A stretch of DNA of 47,860 bases from Thermoplasmata archaeon (lineage in GTDB: Archaea > Thermoplasmatota > Thermoplasmata > Thermoplasmatales > Thermoplasmataceae): contig JAJYUG010000004.1 in assembly GCA_021792655.1 (NCBI GenBank), forward strand, positions 3,022 to 50,881, given 5' to 3'. Below, piece by piece: positions 40,879 through 47,860 of this stretch; positions within the stretch are counted from its first letter, which is position 1; each line of letters starts with the position of its first letter. Made by a program: the position numbers and the translations under genes. The notes under the pieces are model-generated. The model did not search any database. It saw nothing but the letters and a program-made list of their open reading frames with translations, and was not told where the DNA came from.

Positions 40879-41523
40879 TCAGTGATTAAAAAATATGTGG
40901 TAAAAAATTCTGAGGACATCTTCCGTGTCACCCTCGCAATATTCCACGAACTTTGATCTGTCCCGCAGCCAGAGGTGCTTTATCGCCTGCCCTACAGTCA
41001 TTCCGTCGAGGATCACATTCTCTTTCTTTCTCCTGAGTTCCAGGCCAGAGTATCTTGGGTGGGCAACTACATCCCGAAGCTTTCTTATCCTGTAATCTTC
41101 GACCGCCTCCAGGTCTTCTGCAATAACATACATCATGTCAGTAACTATGGCAGTTCCAGAGTAATACTTAAAGTTCCAAAGCTGATCAGAATAAGATAGC
41201 TTCCGCAGCTTTGACTGAATCAGCGGGATGTCATAACCGCTGTGGTTGTAGCCTATTATGACATTTGGCTGGTAATCTCCTAGGAATTTGTCCATATTCC
41301 TGAGAATCTTTAGCTCTGACAATTCGGAGTCGTCATCGGCAACGAAAACCTTTGTCTTTATTGGGGCGGAGCCGTAACTCAGGGAAACAGCGATAATTCT
41401 CTCGCCATTCAGGAAATCGTCTTTCTTCTCTATCAGCGTTTCCAAATCAAGGGAAATCACCCTGGGGGTTTCAAGGGAATGAAAAACCCGCCTCAGGAAA
41501 GAGATTGAATCAGGAGGATCCAT
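40879..41523 (-). CDS. Stand-alone DEDD 3'-5' exonuclease (PolB-exonuclease-like)
   Basis: A 214-residue RNase H-fold nuclease. ExoI motif D-L-E (residue 21-23 region, S-L-D-L-E-T), ExoII G-Y-N-H-S-G-Y-D-I-P near 98-107 and ExoIII Y-C-E-G-D-T-E-D near 194-201 match the exonuclease domain of family B DNA polymerases and their stand-alone relatives. ExoIII here has Y six residues before the metal Asp instead of the usual four. No polymerase domain is attached. A proofreading or repair role in trans is possible. It is divergent from grpE. Confidence 0.75.
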   Translation of the reverse strand: MDPPDSISFLRRVFHSLETPRVISLDLETLIEKKDDFLNGERIIAVSLSYGSAPIKTKVFVADDDSELSELKILRNMDKFLGDYQPNVIIGYNHSGYDIPLIQSKLRKLSYSDQLWNFKYYSGTAIVTDMMYVIAEDLEAVEDYRIRKLRDVVAHPRYSGLELRRKKENVILDGMTVGQAIKHLWLRDRSKFVEYCEGDTEDVLRIFYHIFFNH

Positions 41524-41631
41524 ATAATCGAAAACTCACCAGTATTAAACAATTTTCGGTTAAGGGAAGTTCTCTGTGTACTTTCATGAAATGCCTGAAA
41601 AATAGTTATGTTTATGTAGAAGAACAAATAT

Positions 41632-41647
41632 ACCTGCCTATGCAGGT
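41632..41647. repeat. Perfect inverted repeat across the grpE start codon
   Basis: ACCTGC (41632-41637), CTAT, GCAGGT (41642-41647) form a perfect 6-base inverted repeat with the ATG at 41640 in the loop and 3' arm. In DNA it could be an operator for a heat-shock regulator; in RNA it would only form if the transcript starts upstream of 41632. It is not the bacterial CIRCE element. Confidence 0.4.
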
Positions 41648-42176
41648 CTCGGGTACCAGTGAATTATCTCTGTTGCAGCCCTTGGAAAGCGATATTGAAT
41701 CCAGCAGGCAGATCAGGCAAAAATCTGCCGACTCCAGGTTGAGGAAGATGAAGGAAGAATTGGAAAAAGCAAAAAATGAATCAAAGAAATACAGAGACAT
41801 GTTCATCAGGGAGCGTGCAGATGCAGAAAATCTTGTGAAGGCGAAGGATCGCGAGATCGCTTCCATAAGAAAGAGCGCAAACAGCTCTCTGATGAAGAAC
41901 TTTCTTCAGGTTCTGGATTCCCTGGATTCTGCGATCCAATCCTCTGAGGAGAATCGGGGGGTTATTCCAATAAGGGACCAGGCGCTCAGCATTCTTGCTA
42001 CATCTGGGCTCGAACCCATAAAAGCCGTGGGTGAAACTTTTAACCCTTACTTGCATGAGGTGATCGCAACGACCACCGATGGAGAAGAAGGCAAGGTTGT
42101 TGTGGAAGTACAGAAAGGCTATAAATTAAATGGCGATGTCCTTCGCTACGCAAAAGTGATAGTATCAAAGAGGTAA
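41640..42176 (+). CDS. grpE: Nucleotide exchange factor GrpE
   Basis: A 178-residue GrpE that releases ADP from DnaK. It has a long N-terminal coiled coil (about residues 20-75, rich in K-M-K-E-E-L-E-K-A) and the C-terminal beta domain with F-N-P-Y-L-H-E-V-I and [21 protein letters not shown]. The frame extends upstream to 41505, but that would overlap the divergent exonuclease gene; ATG 41640 lies 26 bases behind a GTTTATGTAG TATA element and gives the usual GrpE length. It is the first gene of grpE-dnaK-dnaJ. Confidence 0.9.
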   Translation: MQVSGTSELSLLQPLESDIESSRQIRQKSADSRLRKMKEELEKAKNESKKYRDMFIRERADAENLVKAKDREIASIRKSANSSLMKNFLQVLDSLDSAIQSSEENRGVIPIRDQALSILATSGLEPIKAVGETFNPYLHEVIATTTDGEEGKVVVEVQKGYKLNGDVLRYAKVIVSKR

Positions 42177-42180
42177 TAAG

Positions 42181-44043
42181 ATGTCAAAAATAATAGGTAT
42201 TGATCTGGGAACTAGCAATTCAGCTGCAGCAGTGGTTATTTCTGGGAAATCTACAATCATCCCCAGTGCTGAAGGTGTGTCAATAGGGGGGAAGTCCTTT
42301 CCAAGCTATGTCGCCTTCACGAAGGAAGGTGATCTTCTTGTCGGGGAACCCGCAAAGAGGCAGGCACTCCTCAATCCGGAAGGAACAGTATATGCCGCAA
42401 AGAGAAAAATGGGGTCGGATTTCAAGTTCAAGGTATATGGCAAGGAGTATACGCCGCAACAGATTTCGGCGTTCATCCTGCAGAAGATAAAGCGCGACGC
42501 AGAGGCGTTTCTGGGAGAAACGGTTAGCGAAGCGGTTATTACTGTGCCAGCTTACTTTGACGATAATCAGAGGCAAGCGACAAAGGATGCAGGATCTATT
42601 GCAGGACTGAATGTCAAGAGAATTATAAATGAGCCCACGGCAGCTTCACTGGCATACGGGATTGACAAGCAGGGCAAGTCAGAAAAGATCCTGGTCTTTG
42701 ATCTGGGCGGCGGTACGCTTGACGTCACCATAATGGATTTCGGGGACGGAGTTTTTGAGGTTGTTTCAACATCCGGCGACACCAAACTGGGAGGAACGGA
42801 CATGGATGAAGCCATAATCAATTTCCTTGCAGATGACTTCAAGTCCAAGGAGGGAATTGACCTCCGCACCGATAAGTCTGCCTACATCAGGCTGAAGGAC
42901 GCAGCAGAGAAGGCAAAAATTGAACTTTCCAATACTCTGACCACAGAAATCAATCTCCCGTATATAACTGCCAACCAGACTGGCCCTAAACACCTCCAGT
43001 ACACACTCTCGCGGTCCAAGTTTGAAGAACTGATCGCACCAATTGTCAAGAGAGCCGAAAAGCCGCTGGAAAACGCAATCTCGTCTGCAAAACTATCTAA
43101 AAATGATCTCACAAAGATCATACTTGTCGGCGGGCCTACCCGAATACCGTATGTAAGAAAATTCATAGAAGATTATTTCGGAAGAAAGGAAGAGGGTGGT
43201 GTTGATCCCATGGAATGTGTTGCAATAGGTGCAGCACTACAGGGGGCGGTGCTGTCAGGTGATATTAAGGATATCGTGCTCCTGGACGTTACCCCCCTGA
43301 CCCTTGGGATAGAGACGCTTGGCGGTGTGGTGACGGCGCTTATACCTGCCAATACCACAATTCCTGCAAAGAAATCACAGGTCTTCACCACTGCTGCTGA
43401 CATGCAGACTGCAGTAACCATACATGTCGTCCAGGGTGAGAGACCAATGGCGGCTGACAACGTATCTCTAGGTATGTTTAATCTCACGGGAATTCCACCA
43501 GCCCCAAGAGGAATTCCACAGATTGAGGTCACATTTGACATAGACGCCAATGGTATAATCAACGTAGCCGCACACGATAAGGGTTCCGGGAAAAGACAGA
43601 GCATTTCCATTTCTGCCACAAACAAGCTCTCGAAGGAAGAGATTGAGAAGATGAAGAAGCAGGCGGAGGAATTTGCAGAACAGGATAAAAAGAAGATGGA
43701 GGAAATAGAAGCAATAAATGCTGCCGAAACCCTTGTCTATACAGTGGAAAAGACAATAAATGACAACAAGGAAAAACTGGATAGCAATGAGGTAAAGGAA
43801 GTCCAGGATCTGCTCTCCGAAACAAAGAAAGCTATTTCAGACAAAGATATGGAAAAAATAAAGGAGACGTCTGAAAAACTTACGAAGAAGATTCAGGAAG
43901 TCGGGTCAAAGCTTTACCAGCAGCAGGCATCGCAGGAGAATCAGTCACAAGAAGGACCATCTCAGCAGGACGCTGGGCATCAGGCACCTGAGGAAGAACC
44001 CAAGCAGGAAAACATCTACGACGAGGACGAGAAAAAGCAGTAG
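42181..44043 (+). CDS. dnaK: Molecular chaperone DnaK (Hsp70)
   Basis: A 620-residue Hsp70. The N-terminal [11 protein letters not shown] is followed by the actin-fold signatures [11 protein letters not shown] (about 174-184) and [10 protein letters not shown] near 320. The substrate domain begins at [11 protein letters not shown], then the helical lid and a Gln/Glu-rich disordered tail. The pattern lacking the extra N-terminal insertion would be Gram-positive-like; that was not resolved here. Archaeal dnaK is thought to come from bacteria. It starts four bases after grpE. Confidence 0.97.
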   Translation: MSKIIGIDLGTSNSAAAVVISGKSTIIPSAEGVSIGGKSFPSYVAFTKEGDLLVGEPAKRQALLNPEGTVYAAKRKMGSDFKFKVYGKEYTPQQISAFILQKIKRDAEAFLGETVSEAVITVPAYFDDNQRQATKDAGSIAGLNVKRIINEPTAASLAYGIDKQGKSEKILVFDLGGGTLDVTIMDFGDGVFEVVSTSGDTKLGGTDMDEAIINFLADDFKSKEGIDLRTDKSAYIRLKDAAEKAKIELSNTLTTEINLPYITANQTGPKHLQYTLSRSKFEELIAPIVKRAEKPLENAISSAKLSKNDLTKIILVGGPTRIPYVRKFIEDYFGRKEEGGVDPMECVAIGAALQGAVLSGDIKDIVLLDVTPLTLGIETLGGVVTALIPANTTIPAKKSQVFTTAADMQTAVTIHVVQGERPMAADNVSLGMFNLTGIPPAPRGIPQIEVTFDIDANGIINVAAHDKGSGKRQSISISATNKLSKEEIEKMKKQAEEFAEQDKKKMEEIEAINAAETLVYTVEKTINDNKEKLDSNEVKEVQDLLSETKKAISDKDMEKIKETSEKLTKKIQEVGSKLYQQQASQENQSQEGPSQQDAGHQAPEEEPKQENIYDEDEKKQ

Positions 44044-44060
44044 GCTTTCAGTGAGCATAG

Positions 44061-45149
44061 ATGGCTAAGGATTATTATCAGATTCTCGGTGTGGACAAGA
44101 ATGCCAGCCAGGATGACATAAAAAAGGCTTTCAGGACCCTGGCCAGGAAATACCACCCTGATATGAATCCTGACAACAAGAAAGCAGCCGAGGAAAAGTT
44201 CAAGGAGATAGGAGAAGCCTACGAGGTCCTTTCAGATGAGAACAAGAGGAGGATGTACGACCAGACCGGAAGCGCGGATTTCGGCCAGGGATCTTCCAAT
44301 TTCACATGGGAGAATTTCAGTCATTTCAATGATTTTGAGGACATATTCAGCAGGATATTCGGCGGAAATTTTGGATCGAGCCAGGGATTTGGCGGTTTCG
44401 GAAGACAGGAACCGGAGCTTGACCTTGCACTCAGGATGACTGTAAGCATGGAGGAAGCTTACCACGGCGCCAGGAAGGAAGTAAAATACAAGAGGAACGC
44501 TCCGTGTGAAACGTGCAACGGGACCGGAGCAAAAAATGGACGGCTGGTCACCTGCCCGACCTGTGGGGGTTCTGGACAGCAGAGGGTAGTACAGGGACAG
44601 GGATTTTTCAAGATGGTTTCTGTCACCACATGCAGAACATGTAACGGCAGGGGAAAGGTACCGGAGGAGCCATGCCCGGTATGCAAGGGATCAGGAACTG
44701 TCGTCATAAATGAAAACCTGACTGTAAACGTTCCGGCTGGTGCCAGGGACGGGCTCAGGATAAGATTCAAGGGGAAGGGACAGTCCCAGAACGGCTATGT
44801 TGGCGACCTTTACATAGTGCTTTCTGTGCGTCCTGAAAATGGCATAACAAGGAAGGAGGACGATCTTTACGTTTCCCGGGATATAAGTTTTCCAGAGGCA
44901 GCACTGGGAACAGAAATTGAAATAGAAATATACGGCGATAAGCACGCCCTGCAGATACCACCGGGAACACAGCCGGGCGAAATACTGCGGATCAGGAACG
45001 CTGGCATGCCGCATATGAGCAATAAAGGATCCGGGGATCTCTATGTGCAGGTAAAAGTAGTTGTTCCAAAACACCTGAATTCTAAACAGAGGGAACTGAT
45101 AACCCAGTTAATAGACGAGTCAGACAAAAAAAGATTCTGGGGGCACTAA
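44061..45149 (+). CDS. dnaJ: Molecular chaperone DnaJ (type I Hsp40)
   Basis: A 362-residue DnaJ with all type I parts. The J domain has H-P-D at residues 32-34, then a Gly/Phe-rich linker (about 75-115). The zinc domain has four repeats [24 protein letters not shown] and C-P-V-C-K-G-S-G, followed by two beta-barrel substrate domains. It stimulates DnaK ATPase and delivers clients. It follows dnaK by 17 bases in the same operon and converges with the eS17 gene. Confidence 0.97.
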   Translation: MAKDYYQILGVDKNASQDDIKKAFRTLARKYHPDMNPDNKKAAEEKFKEIGEAYEVLSDENKRRMYDQTGSADFGQGSSNFTWENFSHFNDFEDIFSRIFGGNFGSSQGFGGFGRQEPELDLALRMTVSMEEAYHGARKEVKYKRNAPCETCNGTGAKNGRLVTCPTCGGSGQQRVVQGQGFFKMVSVTTCRTCNGRGKVPEEPCPVCKGSGTVVINENLTVNVPAGARDGLRIRFKGKGQSQNGYVGDLYIVLSVRPENGITRKEDDLYVSRDISFPEAALGTEIEIEIYGDKHALQIPPGTQPGEILRIRNAGMPHMSNKGSGDLYVQVKVVVPKHLNSKQRELITQLIDESDKKRFWGH

Positions 45150-45167
45150 AATATAGATTGAAGTAAA

Positions 45168-45398
45168 TTATACGGTAACTGTACCTTCCTCTATCTCGCG
45201 CTGAAGCTTCATTCTGTTTTTTACCACAGTTCGTGTGGCATATCCTGCAATTTCATTAAGATTATTCTTTGACACGCTGGTAAGGGCGGTTTTGAGTATT
45301 TGCTTGTTCTTGGTAAAATCCTCTGTGAAGACATCCTTATTGTTCTCTACAATTTCCTTTGCAACGCGTTTGACATTTGAAGATCTGATACTTCCCAT
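45168..45398 (-). CDS. rps17e: Small ribosomal subunit protein eS17
   Basis: A 76-residue ribosomal protein eS17. It opens with G-S-I-R-S-S-N-V-K-R-V-A-K-E-I-V and continues with F-T-E-D-F-x-x-N-K, a shared archaeal/eukaryotic signature, and N-E-I-A-G-Y-A-T-R. It is slightly longer than the minimal archaeal form and ends in an acidic tail. It is transcribed leftward, alone, between convergent dnaJ and the universal stress protein gene upstream. Confidence 0.9.
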   Translation of the reverse strand: MGSIRSSNVKRVAKEIVENNKDVFTEDFTKNKQILKTALTSVSKNNLNEIAGYATRTVVKNRMKLQREIEEGTVTV

Positions 45399-45437
45399 AT
45401 TAAGCCCAACCCTATTTCTAATGGCTATAAAAAGATA

Positions 45438-45878
45438 TCAACGTTCTACGGGCGGAGTAATCAGCACTGGTATGGTACTCAACTTGACTATCTCAGAACT
45501 TACTGACCCAAGTATGGCTTTGCTCAACCCGGAGAGTTTTCTTGTACCGGTGATAATAAGATCTGCTCCACGCTCCTTCGCTGTTCTCATGATTGCCTTA
45601 GGGACAGTCTCACCCTTTGAGTCGACATTAACGAAGGTCAGGTTGGAGCTTGTATCGCCAGCTATTTTTTTCGCAGATTCTATTATGCTGTCCGAGGTCT
45701 CTTCCTGTCTCTGGTAGACGCTTGCGGGAATGTATGTGTCGAAAGTTGGTGTAACGCCAATAAGGGAGGGGCTAACATAGACAATAATGAACTCGTCTAT
45801 GACACCCTTGAATTTCATGGAAAACTTCAGTGCCTCTTTCGCAGCATCTGAATCATCAAAAGCTATGATTGCCTTCAT
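45438..45878 (-). CDS. Universal stress protein (UspA family)
   Basis: A 146-residue single Usp domain. It starts M-K-A-I-I-A-F-D-D-S-D-A-A, and the ATP-binding pattern G-T-R-x-L-S-G-L-x-x-x-x-L-G-S-V-S is present near residues 114-130, so it is probably an ATP-binding member. The exact signalling role of such proteins is generally unclear. The ATG at 45878 is preferred over an upstream ATG at 45950 because an AAATATAAATC-type TATA element (minus strand, about 45902-45912) lies 26 bases before it. Confidence 0.9.
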   Translation of the reverse strand: MKAIIAFDDSDAAKEALKFSMKFKGVIDEFIIVYVSPSLIGVTPTFDTYIPASVYQRQEETSDSIIESAKKIAGDTSSNLTFVNVDSKGETVPKAIMRTAKERGADLIITGTRKLSGLSKAILGSVSSEIVKLSTIPVLITPPVER

Positions 45879-45961
45879 CGTTATAATATACGAATAAACC
45901 GATTTATATTTTTGCTTTCGATACTTGAAACTTTTATCTATACATGACATATATGTGTAAA

Positions 45962-46474
45962 ATGCGAGCTTTCATCGTTGGCAGATTCCAGCCTTTTCAT
46001 AAGGGGCATCTCGAGGTCATAAAAGAGATACTTAAGACAAACAGGTCGCTGATCATAGGGATAGGAAGTGCGCAGTATTCACACACCCTTAAAGACCCTT
46101 TCACCGCAGGAGAGAGGCACCTGATGATTTCAACTTCCCTGGAAAGGGAGAAAATTTTTGACTTCTATCTTGTCCCCATCGAGGATGTCAATTCGAATCC
46201 TCTCTGGGTGGCCCACGTAGAGTCTCTTACCCCAAAATTCAACAGGGTGTACAGCAACAATCCACTCGTGAAGAGATTATTCACCGAGAAGGGTTATGAG
46301 GTCAATTCACTGGAACTTATCAACAGGAGCAACTGGTCAGGTACAAGAATCAGGGAAAAAATGCTAAGGGACGATTCATGGAAAGCTGACGTCCCCGATG
46401 CCGTCAGGGACATAATAGAGGAAATTGACGGCGTTAGGCGGATCAGGGACCTCTCAAAAACCGATGAGGAATGA
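45962..46474 (+). CDS. Nicotinamide-nucleotide adenylyltransferase
   Basis: A 170-residue archaeal NMNAT that makes NAD from NMN and ATP. The nucleotidyltransferase motif G-R-F-Q-P-F-H-K-G-H is at residues 7-16, with I-G-I-G-S-A-Q-Y-S-H-T, D-P-F-T-A-G-E-R and the second ATP motif W-S-G-T-R-I-R-E-K-M near the C-terminus. Starts at 45944 and 45953 are in frame, but conservation and a TATA-like element near 45930 support ATG 45962 as a leaderless start. It is divergent from the Usp gene. Confidence 0.94.
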   Translation: MRAFIVGRFQPFHKGHLEVIKEILKTNRSLIIGIGSAQYSHTLKDPFTAGERHLMISTSLEREKIFDFYLVPIEDVNSNPLWVAHVESLTPKFNRVYSNNPLVKRLFTEKGYEVNSLELINRSNWSGTRIREKMLRDDSWKADVPDAVRDIIEEIDGVRRIRDLSKTDEE

Positions 46475-46503
46475 AACCAGAAATGGTCACATTCGCGTAT
46501 CCG

Positions 46504-47703
46504 TCATTGATATAGCAGCCTGTTCAGCGTGTCCCTGTCTTTTTCAATGTTGCTGATGAGACAGTATTCATCCGCCTGATGTGCAACCTCGTCTATTGTA
46601 GTGGACCATACCGCAGCCTGGTAGCCCTTTCGTCGGAAGAATGCTGCACAGGTGCCTCCGCCAATTCCGACTGTTTTCGGTTCCTTCCCCCTGCTTGCAG
46701 CTATGGCCGATTTCAATTTCTGGACTATCTCGGAAGTTTCGCTGGTAGGCAGAGGCGCCTGTTCCTTCTGGACAAAGGTGTATGTAATTCTCGCTTTGCT
46801 TTTCTTTTCAAATTCCTTGATAATGGAGTCTATGTCGTCTATCACATGGTCTAGATCATAGGATGGGAGGATCCGGCAATCAAGGTAAACTACCTCGGTT
46901 CCGGGGATCGTGTTTATGTTGTCCACATTCTTTTCACGCTTAGTCGGTTCGAATGTCGACACATCGGGCGAGAACAGCTTGTTGACTGCATTGTATTTCT
47001 TGTGTAGAAACTCGTCAAGCTCAAGCATGAATTTCATTCCCTCCCGATTCGCGTTTATTGCCTCGGAAGGCATGCTGGCGTGGTACTGCTTTCCGTTGAT
47101 CTTGAACCTTATCCACACAATGCTCTTTTCGGCGATCTCGATGTACATTCCATCCTTTGCGCCGGCATCGGGTACCAGGAGAAGGTCATCCTTCGAGAAA
47201 ATGTCCTTTTCCAGCAGATATTGAATCCCGTATTTGCTTCCCACCTCTTCGTCCGCCACAAAGGCGAGCCCAAGGTTGTATTTGAGCTCAGCCTTCTTCA
47301 GCCCCCTCAGGAGCAGCATGGAAAGAAACACCGCCTGCCCGTCGTCAGAAGTTCCCCTTCCATACATCCTGTCTCCCTCGACAGTCACTTCAAATGGTTT
47401 TCGCGTCCAGAGAGCGGGGTCTCCAACCGGCACTGTGTCAATGTGTGAAATAATCCAGAATGTCTTCGGCAGGTTTCCGATCTTCAGCACAATGTTCGCC
47501 CTTACAATGCCGTGATCATCCTTGACATCGTATCTTCTGAAACTGTCGTACCCCATCTCTGAAAGCATCTTAGAAATAAGGTCAGCACGGAGGGATTCTC
47601 CCTTGCCGCCTGATTCAGGAGAAATTGCCTCTACTGGAATGATCCTTCTTGCCACATCAACAATGAAGTCCCTGTCACTGATTTCTGAATTTTTTCCCGC
47701 CAT
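46504..47703 (-). CDS. M20-family metallo-hydrolase (peptidase/deacylase)
   Basis: A 399-residue two-domain zinc hydrolase. Metal and catalytic residues are visible: H87 and D89 in S-H-I-D-T-V-P, D120 in G-R-G-T-S-D-D, the Glu pair E152/E153 in V-A-D-E-E-V-G-S, an Asp in V-P-D-A-G, and the last His in D-E-V-A-H-Q-A-D-E. The dimerisation domain lies between about 185 and 300. The group includes succinyl-diaminopimelate desuccinylases, carboxypeptidases and acetylornithine deacetylases; the substrate cannot be assigned, and peptide degradation is plausible. It is divergent from proS. Confidence 0.88.
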   Translation of the reverse strand: MAGKNSEISDRDFIVDVARRIIPVEAISPESGGKGESLRADLISKMLSEMGYDSFRRYDVKDDHGIVRANIVLKIGNLPKTFWIISHIDTVPVGDPALWTRKPFEVTVEGDRMYGRGTSDDGQAVFLSMLLLRGLKKAELKYNLGLAFVADEEVGSKYGIQYLLEKDIFSKDDLLLVPDAGAKDGMYIEIAEKSIVWIRFKINGKQYHASMPSEAINANREGMKFMLELDEFLHKKYNAVNKLFSPDVSTFEPTKREKNVDNINTIPGTEVVYLDCRILPSYDLDHVIDDIDSIIKEFEKKSKARITYTFVQKEQAPLPTSETSEIVQKLKSAIAASRGKEPKTVGIGGGTCAAFFRRKGYQAAVWSTTIDEVAHQADEYCLISNIEKDRDTLNRLLYQ

Positions 47704-47750
47704 ATCAGCATATATAACACTCGTATATTTTCTTTCAGATTTACCACTCT

Positions 47751-47763
47751 CAAATATTTATAA
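47751..47763 (+). promoter_or_regulatory. TATA box for proS
   Basis: CAAATATTTATAA is centred about 26 bases before the ATG at 47783, predicting a leaderless mRNA. Confidence 0.5.
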
Positions 47764-47782
47764 GAAGATCTGACATCAGTAT

Positions 47783-47860
47783 ATGAAGATGGAGAATAAG
47801 AAGAAAGATTTCAGCGAATGGTACAATGAGATCATAGATATCAGCCAACTAAGCGACAAG
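47783..47860 (+). CDS. proS: Prolyl-tRNA synthetase, N-terminal fragment (partial)
   Basis: The last 26 codons of the window encode a start with K-K-K-D-F-S-E-W-Y-N-E-I and then D-I-S-Q-L-S-D-K, the opening of archaeal/eukaryotic-type prolyl-tRNA synthetase (family pattern F-S-E-W-[YF]-x-x-[IV]-[LI], with an acidic helix before the R-Y-P-V motif, which lies beyond the edge). ATG 47783 is best placed relative to the TATA box; ATG 47789 is the alternative. The rest of the gene is outside the window. Confidence 0.75.
   Translation, partial: MKMENKKKDFSEWYNEIIDISQLSDK

Noticed and set aside
41505-41639. A longer GrpE starting at 41505
   Set aside because: It would overlap the start of the divergent exonuclease gene and add non-conserved residues. 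A TATA element places the start at 41640.
41632-41647. The inverted repeat at grpE as a CIRCE element for HrcA
   Set aside because: CIRCE has 9-base arms TTAGCACTC/GAGTGCTAA with a 9-base spacer; this repeat has different sequence and size.
1-47860. tRNA genes, CRISPR arrays and insertion sequences
   Set aside because: I looked for T-arm-like GTTCRAATC words with matching acceptor stems, regularly spaced repeats, and transposase motifs or terminal repeats, and found none that hold up by eye. A tRNAscan or IS search would settle this.

Overview
The window is a gene-dense archaeal chromosome segment, and its gene content points to the Thermoplasmata (Thermoplasma/Ferroplasma/Cuniculiplasma-like). 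It encodes archaeal ether-lipid enzymes (GGGP synthase and a UbiA-type DGGGP synthase), a class II HMG-CoA reductase, archaeal MptD, CTP-type riboflavin kinase, aIF2-beta, eS17, FttA/aCPSF1, a proteasome beta subunit very close to the Thermoplasma protein as I recall it, and a TPP riboswitch in front of an MFS transporter. Many first genes of transcription units have a TATA box about 25-30 bases before the start codon, which implies leaderless mRNAs. Internal genes more often carry Shine-Dalgarno-like sequences. I saw no tRNA, rRNA, CRISPR array or insertion sequence.

Layout. 1-4070: the end of an unidentified repeat-containing frame, then a four-gene cluster resembling a minimal type IV secretion/DNA-transfer machine (VirB2-like, VirB6-like, PrgI/VirB3 fused to a VirB4 N-domain, VirB4 ATPase). 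4400-10960: pterin (mptD), a THEP1-like NTPase with a degenerate P-loop, trm1, two consecutive ether-lipid enzymes, purS-purL. 10966-12681 (minus): ribK, a PIN protein, aIF2-beta. 12718-14350: a regulatory intergenic region, a ribbon-helix-helix regulator and a divergent FtsZ/tubulin-like protein without the GTP-binding signature. 14399-16404 (minus): pyrI, pyrB and a membrane-protein gene split by an in-frame TAA.

16627-26098: hmgA, a TPR-like protein, a DUF2240-like protein, a thioredoxin-fold protein lacking its CXXC, a peroxiredoxin, a Dph6-like PP-loop ATPase whose only plausible start is ATT, two divergently placed radical SAM genes, purB, and a 370-base stretch with many hairpins that may be a structured RNA. 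26099-31027: an unidentified protein, a membrane glycosyltransferase, an acyl-CoA ligase and a type IV pilin-like protein.

31123-47860: ftsZ, the non-oxidative pentose phosphate operon (split transketolase plus transaldolase), a large membrane-anchored surface protein, FttA, psmB, the TPP riboswitch and transporter, a stand-alone DEDD exonuclease, grpE-dnaK-dnaJ, eS17, a universal stress protein, NMN adenylyltransferase, an M20 peptidase and the start of proS. Most of this is housekeeping. The most unusual parts are the DNA-transfer-like cluster at the left edge and the RHH/FtsZ-like pair, which resembles the haloarchaeal cdrS-ftsZ2 arrangement but has lost the GTPase signature.
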